DNA of 64,000 nucleotides from CALBPI01 sp963922335 (GCA_963922335.1 CAWUIB010000002.1:186001-250000), one strand, 5' to 3'; numbered from the stretch's first letter, positions 41,389-50,846 are shown. Notes: generated from the sequence alone by a model not told the origin. Translations and numbers: made by a program.

Positions 41389-42554
41389 GGTCACAAACCC
41401 TGACACTGATTGGAGCACTGGTCGCCGTACTGCTGGCCGCTGCGTTCTTTCGCTTTTTTGATCGTGTGCCGTACCAGGTGCAGGCGCCTCCGTCGGGAGA
41501 GGCAGCGGTGAATTCCTATCTCGCGATGCAGCGGGTGATGCAGGCACTCGGCGTCGAGGCAGAATCTACTCGACGGCTGGATTTTGATAGTGGTTTGTTT
41601 GGTCAAACCGACACGATCGTGGTGAATCTCGATAATCAATTCGTCCCCGAGAGTCGCCGCGATCGCGTGATGGCGTGGGTAGAGAACGGTGGTCACCTGG
41701 TGTTGGACATCCGCTCGGATTATCTCGAGACCTCGCTACACGACTGGGTGCAATCCATGGGGTTCGAGGTCTTCACAGACTACGAATACGCTCAGGAGTT
41801 ACGCGAGTCCTTCGAAGAGGACGGAGGCGAGATTCCCAGCGAGGACGCAACGTTTCAGTTCTTGACCTACGTTCGGCTTTTCCAGTTTGATGACACCATC
41901 ACGGCGAAGACACGCTCGGACGTCCTCGGCACTTACGTCGCCGACTTCCCCCAAGGCAGTGGCCGAATCACGTTGATCGCAGGAGATGCGATTTCGATCG
42001 ATAGCGCGTACGTCTCCAATGAAGTCGATTATGGTTTTCTGACAAACACATTCTCGCCTGCGGCGCACATCGTGGCTGACGCGGTCGCTGGCGCTTCCCT
42101 GTCCGGCTCTGTCTGGTTTGTCTACTCGGGAGACTATCCATCGTTATGGGGACTGTTGATCGAGTATGCCGATCGCGTCCTTATCTCACTCACGGCGTTG
42201 GTGATTCTTGGGCTTTGGTCCGCCACCCGTCGCGTTGGCCCAGTTCACAATGAAACACCACCGCCTCGCCGTTCGATCATGGAACATATCCGCGCCAGTG
42301 GACGGTTCGGATGGCGTCACCGCGGGCTCGATGCCCTGGCTTCAGATGCTCGGGATGCGACACTGCGCGCAGCTGATCGTCGCGACCCCGGGGTTTCGCG
42401 CGAGAACGAGCAAACACGGGCAAAGCGCATCGCGAGAATCATCGGTAGCGACGCCGAAGCCGTTTCCGACGCACTTTCGGCGACCTCTGGCGAGCGGCCC
42501 GTCGAATTCACCGAAACCATTGCAAGACTCCAAAAAATAAGGAACCAGTTGTGA
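41385..42554 (+). CDS. DUF4350-type anchored periplasmic protein
   Basis: 389 residues with an N-terminal membrane segment LIGALVAVLLAAAFFRFFD, a periplasmic domain resembling a glutamine-amidotransferase-like fold without a catalytic Cys (SYLAMQRVMQALGVEAE, DTIVVNLDNQFVP, WVENGGHLVLDIRSDYL), a second span near residue 265 (VLISLTALVILGLWSATR) and a cytoplasmic tail with RSIMEHIRASGRFGWRH. This fits DUF4350. Its stop overlaps the MoxR start (GTGA). Confidence 0.82.
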   Translation: MRSQTLTLIGALVAVLLAAAFFRFFDRVPYQVQAPPSGEAAVNSYLAMQRVMQALGVEAESTRRLDFDSGLFGQTDTIVVNLDNQFVPESRRDRVMAWVENGGHLVLDIRSDYLETSLHDWVQSMGFEVFTDYEYAQELRESFEEDGGEIPSEDATFQFLTYVRLFQFDDTITAKTRSDVLGTYVADFPQGSGRITLIAGDAISIDSAYVSNEVDYGFLTNTFSPAAHIVADAVAGASLSGSVWFVYSGDYPSLWGLLIEYADRVLISLTALVILGLWSATRRVGPVHNETPPPRRSIMEHIRASGRFGWRHRGLDALASDARDATLRAADRRDPGVSRENEQTRAKRIARIIGSDAEAVSDALSATSGERPVEFTETIARLQKIRNQL

Positions 42555-43525
42555 CTGAAAGCCAAGACGACGTCATCAAAACAGGGGAACAAATCACGGC
42601 CATTCGCCAACAAATCAACCGTGTGTTTCTCGGTCAGTCAGAGGTCGTCGATCAGTTGATCATCTGCCTGCTTGCAGCCGGACACGTGCTTCTCGAAGGG
42701 GTCCCTGGACTCGGCAAGACACTGCTCGTGAAGGCCCTGGCACGATCGATACAGGGTGCGGATGCGAGGATTCAGTTTACGCCGGACTTGATGCCTAGCG
42801 ATATTTCAGGACATGCCGTCTACGACATGAAGACGGAGTCGTTCAGCGTTCGTCGAGGCCCGGTATTTACCAACTTGCTGCTCGCCGACGAGATCAACCG
42901 CGCGCCTGCCAAGACACAGGCGGCGCTTCTTGAGGTGATGCAGGAAAGACAAGTCACCATCGAGGGTAAACCCTATCCGGTGGACGCACCGTTCATGGCA
43001 ATAGCGACCCAGAACCCTGTCGAGCATGAGGGCACCTATCCGCTGCCCGAGGCGCAACTTGACCGGTTCCTTCTTAAGGCACATATCGACTATCCGGATG
43101 CAGAAACTGAAGTGGCGTTGGTCTCAACAGTGACGCGCGACCGCATCGGTGATGCTCTGTATGTAGACGAACTTCAACCGGTGCTATCTCTGGAGGACAT
43201 CAAGCGTGCCCAACAGATTACTGCCACCGCTCGATTGGATGAAGCCATCGTCGACTACGCGGTACGACTCGTCCGCGAAACCCGCGCAACGCCAGGCATG
43301 CGCCTGGGCGCCGGACCACGCGGGGCCATTTCGATGGTGCGTGCTGCACGCGCCAATGCCGTCATGCACGGCCGTGATTTCGTTACCCCCGACGATGTAC
43401 GCGATATCGCAATTCCCGCATTGCGTCACCGGGTTGCACTCGCACCGGAGCTGGAGATCGAGGGTTACCGGACCGACGATGTTCTGTCCGAACTCATCGA
43501 ACGTGTAGACGCACCACGCCAGTGA
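42551..43525 (+). CDS. MoxR-family AAA+ ATPase
   Basis: 324 residues with Walker A LLEGVPGLGKTLLVKALA (about 54-71), FTPDLMPSDISGHAVYD, Walker B NLLLADEINRAPAKTQAALL, sensor 1 FMAIATQNPVEHEGTYPLPE and a C-terminal lid ending RVDAPRQ. MoxR ATPases act as chaperone-like partners of von Willebrand A or DUF58 proteins; the DUF58 gene follows with a GTGA overlap. Start is GTG at 42551. Confidence 0.95.
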   Translation: MTESQDDVIKTGEQITAIRQQINRVFLGQSEVVDQLIICLLAAGHVLLEGVPGLGKTLLVKALARSIQGADARIQFTPDLMPSDISGHAVYDMKTESFSVRRGPVFTNLLLADEINRAPAKTQAALLEVMQERQVTIEGKPYPVDAPFMAIATQNPVEHEGTYPLPEAQLDRFLLKAHIDYPDAETEVALVSTVTRDRIGDALYVDELQPVLSLEDIKRAQQITATARLDEAIVDYAVRLVRETRATPGMRLGAGPRGAISMVRAARANAVMHGRDFVTPDDVRDIAIPALRHRVALAPELEIEGYRTDDVLSELIERVDAPRQ

Positions 43526-44829
43526 TTCCCTCGCGAACACTGCTATTGGCAACCGCGGCGTTGATACCGCTGGCAGCGGCAGCCTGGTTGCTGCCGCCCG
43601 CCGCGGCTTGGTGGCTGCCAGTTGCGCTTCTGATCATCGCTACTGGTCTCTTCGATGGCTGGCTCGCAGCGCGATCAGCAACACCGACAGTCGAACGACA
43701 AGTTCCAGCATCGCTTGCCCTCGGACAACCGGCAGAGGTGAGACTGACAATCACGCTGCCAGAAACTGCCGCTGCCACGGAGGTGCGGATCTACGACCAT
43801 CATCCGGAGCTCGCCGAGGTGCGAAATATGCCGAGCGATGGACCGCTAACTCCCGAACAACCGTTGACGGTCAGCTACGCAATCCGACCGAAACGACGCG
43901 GTCTTCTCGAGTTTCCACAGTGTGATTTACGGCTTCGATCGCCGCTCGGATTGTGGTGGCGTCAAGTGACTGTTAACGAATCAACGCACGTGCGTTGTTA
44001 TCCAAACTTTTCAACGATATCGCAGCTGTTGGAATTTGAAGCTACAAGCAGTACCGCTACCACCGGATTGAGAATCAGCCGTCGTCGCGGCGAAGGGATT
44101 GAGTTTGATCAGTTGCGCGATTACCGGGTAGGCGATCCGATGCGCAGCATCGATTGGAAAGCAACCGCCCGCGTTCAGCGACTGATTAGTCGTGAGTATC
44201 AGGACGAGCGCGACCAGCAGGTGCTGATCCTTCTGGATACCGGGCGTCGGATGCTGGCCCGCGATGGCGAGCTAAGTCATTTCGATCATGCTTTGAATGC
44301 CGCGCTGCTACTCACCTATGTCGCCCTGCGCCAGGGCGACGCCGTGGGTATTGTCACCATCGGGGATAAACGTCCGTGGCTCCCTCCTCGCAAAGGTGCA
44401 GACGCGGTCAACAGCGTCCTCAACCATATCTACGACATTGAGCCGAAGCCTATTGAGATCGATTTCTCGGAGGCGGCACAGCGCGTTTCAACCCTCCAGA
44501 AGCGGCGCGCTTTAGTGGTTTTGCTGAGCAATGTGCGAGACGCTGATGCTGACGACCTCCAGCAAGCCATGAGCCTTTTGCAACGTCGACACTTGGTGAT
44601 GCTGGCGAGTCTACGAGAGGCGGTTCTGGACCAGACGCTTGAGGATCCGGTATCCGATTTCGACGACGCCCTCCAGTACGCCGCAACAGAGCGATACCTC
44701 GACGCAAGACGATCGACTCAGCAAGTCGTGGCAGCCAACGGCGTATCAGTCGACGACTGCTTACCCGCGCAATTGGCTGCGACGGTGGCCAATCGATATC
44801 TCAGTATTAAGCGCGCCGGCAGGCTTTAA
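43522..44829 (+). CDS. DUF58-domain protein (MoxR partner)
   Basis: 435 residues: two N-terminal membrane segments (TLLLATAALIPLAAAAWLLP; LPVALLIIATGLFDGWLA), a beta-rich region with YAIRPKRRGLLEF, then the DUF58 core GEGIEFDQLRDYRVGDPMRS and IDWKATARVQRLISREYQD followed by the vWA-like VLILLDTGRRML and VVLLSNVRDADADD. The degenerate DTGRR in place of DxSxS suggests an incomplete metal site. Start is GTG overlapping the MoxR stop (GTGA). Last coupled gene of the operon. Confidence 0.92.
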   Translation: MIPSRTLLLATAALIPLAAAAWLLPPAAAWWLPVALLIIATGLFDGWLAARSATPTVERQVPASLALGQPAEVRLTITLPETAAATEVRIYDHHPELAEVRNMPSDGPLTPEQPLTVSYAIRPKRRGLLEFPQCDLRLRSPLGLWWRQVTVNESTHVRCYPNFSTISQLLEFEATSSTATTGLRISRRRGEGIEFDQLRDYRVGDPMRSIDWKATARVQRLISREYQDERDQQVLILLDTGRRMLARDGELSHFDHALNAALLLTYVALRQGDAVGIVTIGDKRPWLPPRKGADAVNSVLNHIYDIEPKPIEIDFSEAAQRVSTLQKRRALVVLLSNVRDADADDLQQAMSLLQRRHLVMLASLREAVLDQTLEDPVSDFDDALQYAATERYLDARRSTQQVVAANGVSVDDCLPAQLAATVANRYLSIKRAGRL

Positions 44830-44854
44830 CCAACAATCATCAGGGAGAGAAAAC

Positions 44855-45397
44855 ATGACCGTAGATACGCGCGACGCATTTGCCGCACCACAAAGCGACC
44901 TTGAGAGCGATGCTGATCTGACCCTGATGGATGCCTTCATCGGCGAAACGAACAAGGACTTCTACAAGCCGCGATTTGAGTCGTTCGAGCAAGGCGGTGG
45001 CAGCTTCGGTTGGCACTGGCCAGCCTTCTTCACCGGTGGGCTTTGGCTACTCCATCGCAAAATGTGGATGCTTGCGTTCGCCTACTTTTTTCTCGTGCCG
45101 ATCGCTTCGAACATTCTGGTGTACGTCATCGGTCTTTTTTCGCCGATTTTCGCCGTCTGGTTCGATTTTCTTTTCTACGTCGCACTCTGGATTGGCTTCC
45201 CGACAATTGCCACCTGGCTCTACTACCAGCATGCGTTAAGGAAGATCGAATCGGTGTCGAGCCAGTACTCGGACCGCGATCAGCAGATCGCTGAGCTCCA
45301 ACGAATTGGTGGCACCGGAATCATCGCGTACTTCGTGGCGGCGATTTTTGTCCTGATTATTGTTGCTGGCGTTGTCGCAGGGTTTCTCGAGGCCTGA
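44855..45397 (+). CDS. DUF2628-type membrane protein
   Basis: 180 residues: an N-terminal polar part MTVDTRDAFAAPQSDLESD, then DFYKPRFESFEQGGGSFGWH with WPAFFTGGLWLLHRKMWMLA, the hallmark of DUF2628, and two or three further spans, ending with IIAYFVAAIFVLIIVAGVVA. Function unknown. ATG at 44855 has CAGGGAGA 7 bases upstream. It is 25 bases after the DUF58 gene and may be the seventh member of that operon. Its last 41 bases overlap the 3' end of convergent lnt. Confidence 0.85.
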   Translation: MTVDTRDAFAAPQSDLESDADLTLMDAFIGETNKDFYKPRFESFEQGGGSFGWHWPAFFTGGLWLLHRKMWMLAFAYFFLVPIASNILVYVIGLFSPIFAVWFDFLFYVALWIGFPTIATWLYYQHALRKIESVSSQYSDRDQQIAELQRIGGTGIIAYFVAAIFVLIIVAGVVAGFLEA

Positions 45398-46877
45398 TCG
45401 ATTTCGCGCCGGATCGACGCTGTCGCCCGGAGAACGCGAGTCCGAGGCACGCTAGTGCCACTGTGAGTGCGAGCATGTCGCCAAAACGTGTGTAAGGCGT
45501 GTGTCCGGAGGCAGTGCGTACCGTCCCGGTAAGAATTGCCGGCTCAAAAGAAGCGGCACTTTCAATGACTCGACCTCGATCGTCAATGATTGCCGTGATA
45601 CCCGTATTGGCGGCACGCAACTGCCAGCGCTGTGCCTCGGCTGATCGTGTCCGCGCAATCTGAAGATGCTGATGCGGTGCGATCGTGTCACCAAACCAGG
45701 CATCGTTAGTGACATTCAAAATCAATCTTGCATCCGGAAAGAACGTGAGCTGTTCGCTGGCGTAGGCATCCTCGTAGCAAATGCTGGTCGCGACCGGTAG
45801 ATCCGCGACCGCCAGTGGCTCCGGCTCAGGCTTGCCACGCTGCAGGTCCGAGAATGGCAACCCTTGCAATCGCATCCATTCACGAACAAATGCGGGCACC
45901 GGAAAAAACTCACCAAAAGGCACGAGATGGCGCTTCGCATATTGTCTGCGTGCACCATTGCCTAACTGCAAAATCACATTGCTGGGTGATTCCTCTTCCT
46001 CGCGAGCAAGTATCCCAACAAACAGCGTACTGCCTGCCGACGATGCCATGCCATCAAGTTGATCGAGAAACCCCGGAATACGATCGGCGACGGTAGGTAG
46101 CGCCACTTCCGGCGTCAGCAACACGTCGGCACCCGCGTAGTCGCGCACGAACGCGCCGTACCAAAGCAGTGTGCGCTCGAACTGATCGCGGTCCCACTTT
46201 AGCTCTTGCTCCAACCCGAGCTGCGCAAGCGCAACGCTCAGCGATTCCGCTTCGACCTTCGCATATTGCCGATCCTGGAGCACAAAGCTGCCGACCGTGA
46301 TGACCACCAATCCTATGGCGCCTGCTCTTGCCGATCTCCCCCCGTGAACAATGCCGCGCAAAGAGGAAGCGAGAATCAGGAGCGCAAGACTACCGAGATA
46401 GACACCACCGACGGGCAGCCAACCGGCAAACGGTGTTTCTGGCAGCGTATAGCCGAGCGTTAGCCATGGAAAACCACTCAGCACCCAGCCTCGAAGCCAC
46501 TCCAAAATCAGATAGATGCCTGGGAACACCAGCAGTACCGTTGCGCGACTTCGATTCGCAAGGCGCACGCACAGCGACGCCGTAAAGCCGAAGTACAGCG
46601 CCATGATGGCGACCATCCCGAACACCAGGAAAATCGCGAGCGCCCATGGCGCCCCGCCAATGGTGACGATCGAGTGGTAAAGCCAGTAAGTCCCCGCTGT
46701 GAACGCGGTCGCACCGAAAACGAAACCAACGCGCCAAGCACGTTTAGCGGGAAGGTCCCACCAACATCCAACCCACAACGCCAAGAGCACAGGTGCCAGC
46801 CACCAGAGCTCGTAAGGTGCGAAAGCAAACGGCAATGCGGCACCCAAAAGTGCCGCAACCAACAGGCGGAGTTTCAT
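45357..46877 (-). CDS. lnt: Apolipoprotein N-acyltransferase
   Basis: Inner-membrane enzyme adding the third acyl chain to outer-membrane lipoproteins. The 506 residues have about seven N-terminal spans and a periplasmic nitrilase domain with the triad Glu257 (LLTPEVALP), Lys315 (QYAKRHLVPFGEF) and Cys367 (ATSICYEDAY), followed by NVTNDAWFGDTIAPHQHLQ. The last residues (RPRETLRQRQQQ) run into the DUF2628 gene on the other strand, a 41-base 3' overlap. corC-ybeY-phoH-miaB upstream is the classical neighbourhood. Confidence 0.96.
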   Translation of the reverse strand: MKLRLLVAALLGAALPFAFAPYELWWLAPVLLALWVGCWWDLPAKRAWRVGFVFGATAFTAGTYWLYHSIVTIGGAPWALAIFLVFGMVAIMALYFGFTASLCVRLANRSRATVLLVFPGIYLILEWLRGWVLSGFPWLTLGYTLPETPFAGWLPVGGVYLGSLALLILASSLRGIVHGGRSARAGAIGLVVITVGSFVLQDRQYAKVEAESLSVALAQLGLEQELKWDRDQFERTLLWYGAFVRDYAGADVLLTPEVALPTVADRIPGFLDQLDGMASSAGSTLFVGILAREEEESPSNVILQLGNGARRQYAKRHLVPFGEFFPVPAFVREWMRLQGLPFSDLQRGKPEPEPLAVADLPVATSICYEDAYASEQLTFFPDARLILNVTNDAWFGDTIAPHQHLQIARTRSAEAQRWQLRAANTGITAIIDDRGRVIESAASFEPAILTGTVRTASGHTPYTRFGDMLALTVALACLGLAFSGRQRRSGAKSIRPRETLRQRQQQ

Positions 46878-46898
46878 GAATCTGCCCTATTCGTGTGT

Positions 46899-47777
46899 TT
46901 AGGCCGCGTGTTCTTCGCTCTTTTCGATTCTGAACACGCTTAGCATGTCGATTCGACGCCGATCGGCCCGCGTGACCACAAACCGAAAACCGTCGTATTC
47001 GATCGCCTCTCCCCGACGCGGTAATCGACCCAGCTCCGTCATCACGAGGCCACCGATGGTATCGAACTGCTCATCTGGCAAATCGCACGAGAAATGCTCA
47101 TTGAAGTCATCGATACGGGTCAGCGCACGCACAGCGTATCTCTCAACACCGTCCCGCTCGCCATCACGCCGAATCCATGCGTCTTCTTCCTGATCATGCT
47201 CATCGTCGATCTCACCGACGATTTCCTCCAACACATCTTCAATCGTCAGAAGACCCGACACGCCGCCATATTCATCGACCACGATCGCCATATGATTGTG
47301 GCTGGCGCGAAATTCCTTGAGCAGCGTATTCAATCGCTTCGACTCGGGAATAAACACAGGCGGTCGCAACCAGTTGCTGACATCCAATGGTTTATCGAGT
47401 GGGTGGCCCATGCAGTTCAGGAGATCCTTGGCCAGCAAGATGCCGACGATCTCTTCGCGCTCACCGTTATGCATCGGGAAGCGGCTGTGACCCGATTCGA
47501 TGATTGCCTGCAACAGCTCACCGAACGGCACGCCGTCTTCCAACACCACCATCTGGGACCGCGGGATCATGACCTCCCGCACCTGGGTTTCGGATACCTC
47601 CAACACGCCCGTCAGCATGGAGCGCTCGTCTTCATCGAACACTTCCTGCTCGCTGGCAGCATCAATTAAGTGGAGGATTTCTTCTCGTGTCTTGGGCTCG
47701 CCTCGCAGTGCTGACAGCAGACGCTGCCAGAACCCCGTGTTCGAGCCCTGCGTACTTGGCGGTTTGTCTTCGCTCAT
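46899..47777 (-). CDS. corC: CorC-like CBS-domain protein (HlyC/CorC family)
   Basis: 292-residue cytoplasmic protein: two CBS domains (VREVMIPRSQMVVLEDGVPF; GVSGLLTIEDVLEEIVGEI) and a C-terminal transporter-associated domain YDGFRFVVTRADRRRIDMLS. It is implicated in magnesium/cobalt handling in E. coli. The ATG at 47777 (MSEDKPPSTQGS) was chosen over a 5-residue extension. It sits between ybeY and lnt, the usual order. Confidence 0.93.
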   Translation of the reverse strand: MSEDKPPSTQGSNTGFWQRLLSALRGEPKTREEILHLIDAASEQEVFDEDERSMLTGVLEVSETQVREVMIPRSQMVVLEDGVPFGELLQAIIESGHSRFPMHNGEREEIVGILLAKDLLNCMGHPLDKPLDVSNWLRPPVFIPESKRLNTLLKEFRASHNHMAIVVDEYGGVSGLLTIEDVLEEIVGEIDDEHDQEEDAWIRRDGERDGVERYAVRALTRIDDFNEHFSCDLPDEQFDTIGGLVMTELGRLPRRGEAIEYDGFRFVVTRADRRRIDMLSVFRIEKSEEHAA

Positions 47778-47837
47778 GGCACCGTCAGGCAACTATGGGT
47801 CCGAAATAATAGCAACTTTTCCCCAAAACGGTATGTG

Positions 47838-48314
47838 TCACAGGTACGGATCGTTGATTCCAAAGGTCTCGAGCACCTGGCGTTCAAGAGATTCCATACG
47901 CTCGGCCTCTTCGGGCTCCATGTGGTCGTAGCCCAGCAGATGCAGCATCCCATGCACGGTGAGGTGCATCCAGTGCGCTTCCACCGGCTTGTTTTGCGCC
48001 TCTGCCTCGTCTCGCACCACATCGGCACAGATCACGATATCGCCGAGATGGCGAGGCACATTCGGAGGCATGACCACATTGGGGATGTCTTCGGTGGCAA
48101 ACGCCAAGACGTTGGTCGGCTTGTCCTTTTCGCGCCAGTCGTCATTCATGGAGCGAATAGTTTCAGCACTCACAATGCTCAAAGACACCTCGGCCCCCTG
48201 CCCATACTCTGCCGCGCTTGCGGCACCTCGAGCGGCTGACTCGAGAAGACTCGTTTCGGGCATCCCGACAGTGTCGACGCCCTCGTCAACCGACACCTCC
48301 AGCGTTACCGTCAT
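47838..48314 (-). CDS. ybeY: Endoribonuclease YbeY
   Basis: Zinc-dependent RNase for 16S rRNA 3' maturation and ribosome quality control. The 158 residues carry the diagnostic LTVHGMLHLLGYDHMEPEE (three His zinc ligands) and LNDDWREKDKPTNVLAF-type N-terminal motif (MNDDWREKDKPTNVLAFA). ATG at 48314, 12 bases after phoH. Normal length. Confidence 0.97.
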   Translation of the reverse strand: MTVTLEVSVDEGVDTVGMPETSLLESAARGAASAAEYGQGAEVSLSIVSAETIRSMNDDWREKDKPTNVLAFATEDIPNVVMPPNVPRHLGDIVICADVVRDEAEAQNKPVEAHWMHLTVHGMLHLLGYDHMEPEEAERMESLERQVLETFGINDPYL

Positions 48315-48326
48315 ACTCGAGGAACG

Positions 48327-49322
48327 CTATTCCGGCGGATCTTTCTTCTCGTACGCATCATAAGCATCGACGATCGCCTGCACCAAAGGATGGCGCACCA
48401 CATCTCGCGAACCGAATCGGGTAATCCCAACAGCTGGCACATCGCTCAGGACGCGCAGCACGTGCTTCAGACCCGATAACTGCCCGGAAGGCAGGTCGAT
48501 TTGGCTGACATCACCGGTGACGATCGCCGTCGACCCGAAACCGATCCGCGTCAGGAACATCTTCATCTGCGCAACCGTCGTGTTTTGCGCCTCATCAAGA
48601 ATGATGAAGGATTCGTTCAACGAGCGGCCGCGCATAAACGCCAATGGTGCGACCTCAATCATGTTGCGTTCGAGCAGCTTGGCGACCTGCTCATAGCCCA
48701 TCATTTCGTACAGTGCGTCATACATCGGCCGCAGGTAGGGATCGACCTTCTGCGTCAGATCACCCGGCAGAAAACCTAACCGCTCACCTGCCTCGACGGC
48801 AGGTCTCACCAGCACGATCCTGCGTACCTGGTCCGCCTCCAGCGCTTCGACTGCCGCCGCGACTGCCAGATAGGTTTTGCCGGTGCCCGCCGGACCGATG
48901 CCGAACGACAGATCGTGTTGTCGCACCTTTGCGAGATAGTTCGTCTGGTTGGCGCCACGCGGTCGGATTAGTTTCCGTCGCGTTCGAATTACGAGCTCAT
49001 CCGGTGACTCAGCGAGTGCGATGTGAGGCGTGTCTTCGGACACTGGTTGCATGCCAGACTCCTGTAGGCAGATATGGATATGTTCGGGTTCCAGCCGCTC
49101 GCTGCCCGTTAATTCAAACAGCTGACGCAGCACGCGCTCACCGGCCTGTGCCGATGCGGCATCCCCTATGACTCTGAAATGGTTTCCGCGGTTCGCGATT
49201 TCGACGTTGAGTCGTCGTTCGATGTGCCGCAAATGCTCATCGAATTGACCGCTGAGGTTGGCGAGCCTGGCGTTATCCTCCGGCTCAAGAACCAAGTCTC
49301 TGCTGACCAGTGAACTAGTCAA
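48327..49322 (-). CDS. ybeZ: PhoH-like ATPase (YbeZ)
   Basis: 331-residue P-loop protein, functional partner of YbeY. Signatures: RLANLSGQFDEHLRHIERRL at the N-terminus, Walker A FGIGPAGTGKTYLAVAAAVE near residue 142, LVRPAVEAGERLGFLPGD, Walker B SFIILDEAQNTT and ATVTGD-type IVTGDVSQIDLP. The start is uncertain: the frame opens with TTG at 49322 and no good ribosome-binding site is seen; homologues begin near here. miaB lies 113 bases upstream. Confidence 0.94.
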   Translation of the reverse strand: MTSSLVSRDLVLEPEDNARLANLSGQFDEHLRHIERRLNVEIANRGNHFRVIGDAASAQAGERVLRQLFELTGSERLEPEHIHICLQESGMQPVSEDTPHIALAESPDELVIRTRRKLIRPRGANQTNYLAKVRQHDLSFGIGPAGTGKTYLAVAAAVEALEADQVRRIVLVRPAVEAGERLGFLPGDLTQKVDPYLRPMYDALYEMMGYEQVAKLLERNMIEVAPLAFMRGRSLNESFIILDEAQNTTVAQMKMFLTRIGFGSTAIVTGDVSQIDLPSGQLSGLKHVLRVLSDVPAVGITRFGSRDVVRHPLVQAIVDAYDAYEKKDPPE

Positions 49323-49387
49323 AGCGAGTTGTGTGTCCCAGACATCTCGTCATGGCTCAAAGGTACAAGAGCTTTCGTCGCAGGAAA

Positions 49388-49420
49388 AGCCCAAAAAAGT
49401 GGTTTTTCAGCAACGCTGAA
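49388..49420 (-). terminator. Possible terminator after miaB
   Basis: On the minus strand TTCAGC, GTT, GCTGAA (49420-49406) is followed by AAACCACTTTTTTGGGC. The stem is short and the T-run is displaced, so it may be a weak or partial terminator between miaB and phoH. Confidence 0.4.
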
Positions 49421-49435
49421 TGATGCGCCCCACGA

Positions 49436-50788
49436 TTAAGCAGAGCGCGGCAAGTCGATCTGGCTGCTCTTCATGCGCCCGCGCAGGGAATTCGGCAGTG
49501 CCTCAGTGATTTCCACATCCACGAACCCGCCTATGAGATTCGCTGGTCCGTCGAAATTAACCCAGCGCATGTTCTCGGTGCGCCCTGCAAGCTGCTGAGC
49601 GTCTTTTCTCGCATGCCGTTCAACGAGCACACGTTGTGTCGTGCCGACCATAGCCTCGGAAATCTCAGCGGCTTGCTGGTTGATTCGTGCTTGCAACAAC
49701 TGCAGACGCTTTTTCTTCACGTCCATCGAAACCTCATCTGGCAGAGAGGCTGCCGGCGTTCCGGGACGCGCGCTGTAGATAAAGCTGAATGACTGATCGA
49801 AACCGATCTGCGCGATCAGGTTCATCGTGTCTTCAAAATCCTTATCGGTCTCGCCCGGAAAACCAACGATGAAATCAGAACTCAGACTGATGTCAGGCCG
49901 CACGGCTCTCAGCTTGCGAATCTTCTGCTTGTATTCGAGCGCCGTGTGACCGCGCTTCATTCTTGCGAGCGTTCGGTCTGAGCCGCTTTGCACTGGCAGG
50001 TGCAGGTAGTTCGCAAGCTTCGGTACGTTGGCGTACGCCTCGATCAAACTGTCGGTGAACTCCACCGGATGCGACGTCGTAAACCGGATGCGATCGATGC
50101 CGTCGACCTCGGCAACAAAGTGAATCAGTGTGGCAAGGTCAGCGACCTGACCATCGTGCATCGGGCCGCGATAGGCGTTGACGTTCTGTCCCAACAGATT
50201 GATTTCGCGCACACCGCGTTCTGCGAGTTGTGCTACCTCAACGATGACATCATCGAACGGTCGACTGATTTCCTCTCCGCGCGTATACGGCACCACACAG
50301 AAGCTGCAGTACTTGCTACACCCTTCCATCACCGAAACAAAAGCCGTGGGGCCTTCGGCACGCGGCTCAGGTAAACGATCAAACTTCTCAATTTCCGGGA
50401 AGGAAATATCGACGACGCTCGCCTTCTGCTGGCGCGTCTTTTCTACCAACTCTGGCAGACGATGCAGCGTTTGCGGACCGAAAACGATATCGACAAACGG
50501 CGCGCGCTTGGTGATCGCTTCGCCTTCCTGACTCGCCACACAACCACCGACACCGATTAAGAGGTTCGGATTCTTCTCCTTGAGCGGACGCCAGCGCCCC
50601 AATTCGGAAAAGACTTTCTCAGCGGCCTTCTCCCGAATCGAACAGGTATTCACGAGCAGCACGTCGGCCTCGTCTGGCGTATCCGTCAGCGCCATTCCAT
50701 GCGACTCAGCGAGCACGTCTGCCATTTTCGACGAGTCGTACTCGTTCATCTGGCAGCCGTACGTCTTGATGTAGAGTTTTCCAGTCAT
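49436..50788 (-). CDS. miaB: tRNA-i6A37 methylthiotransferase
   Basis: Radical-SAM enzyme adding the methylthio group to i6A37 of tRNAs. The 450 residues have the N-terminal UPF0004 domain with Cys in TYGCQMNEYDS, LVNTCSIREKA and GVGGCVASQEG (auxiliary cluster), the radical-SAM motif GCSKYCSFCVVPYTRG and a C-terminal TRAM domain (TTQRVLVERHARKD...VDVEITEALPNSLRG). Start at ATG 50788. Confidence 0.98.
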   Translation of the reverse strand: MTGKLYIKTYGCQMNEYDSSKMADVLAESHGMALTDTPDEADVLLVNTCSIREKAAEKVFSELGRWRPLKEKNPNLLIGVGGCVASQEGEAITKRAPFVDIVFGPQTLHRLPELVEKTRQQKASVVDISFPEIEKFDRLPEPRAEGPTAFVSVMEGCSKYCSFCVVPYTRGEEISRPFDDVIVEVAQLAERGVREINLLGQNVNAYRGPMHDGQVADLATLIHFVAEVDGIDRIRFTTSHPVEFTDSLIEAYANVPKLANYLHLPVQSGSDRTLARMKRGHTALEYKQKIRKLRAVRPDISLSSDFIVGFPGETDKDFEDTMNLIAQIGFDQSFSFIYSARPGTPAASLPDEVSMDVKKKRLQLLQARINQQAAEISEAMVGTTQRVLVERHARKDAQQLAGRTENMRWVNFDGPANLIGGFVDVEITEALPNSLRGRMKSSQIDLPRSA

Positions 50789-50846
50789 CCCGCCATTTTA
50801 GCCCACAACGCTACAAACGCGGAATGGCTCGGAAGCACAATGGGAT

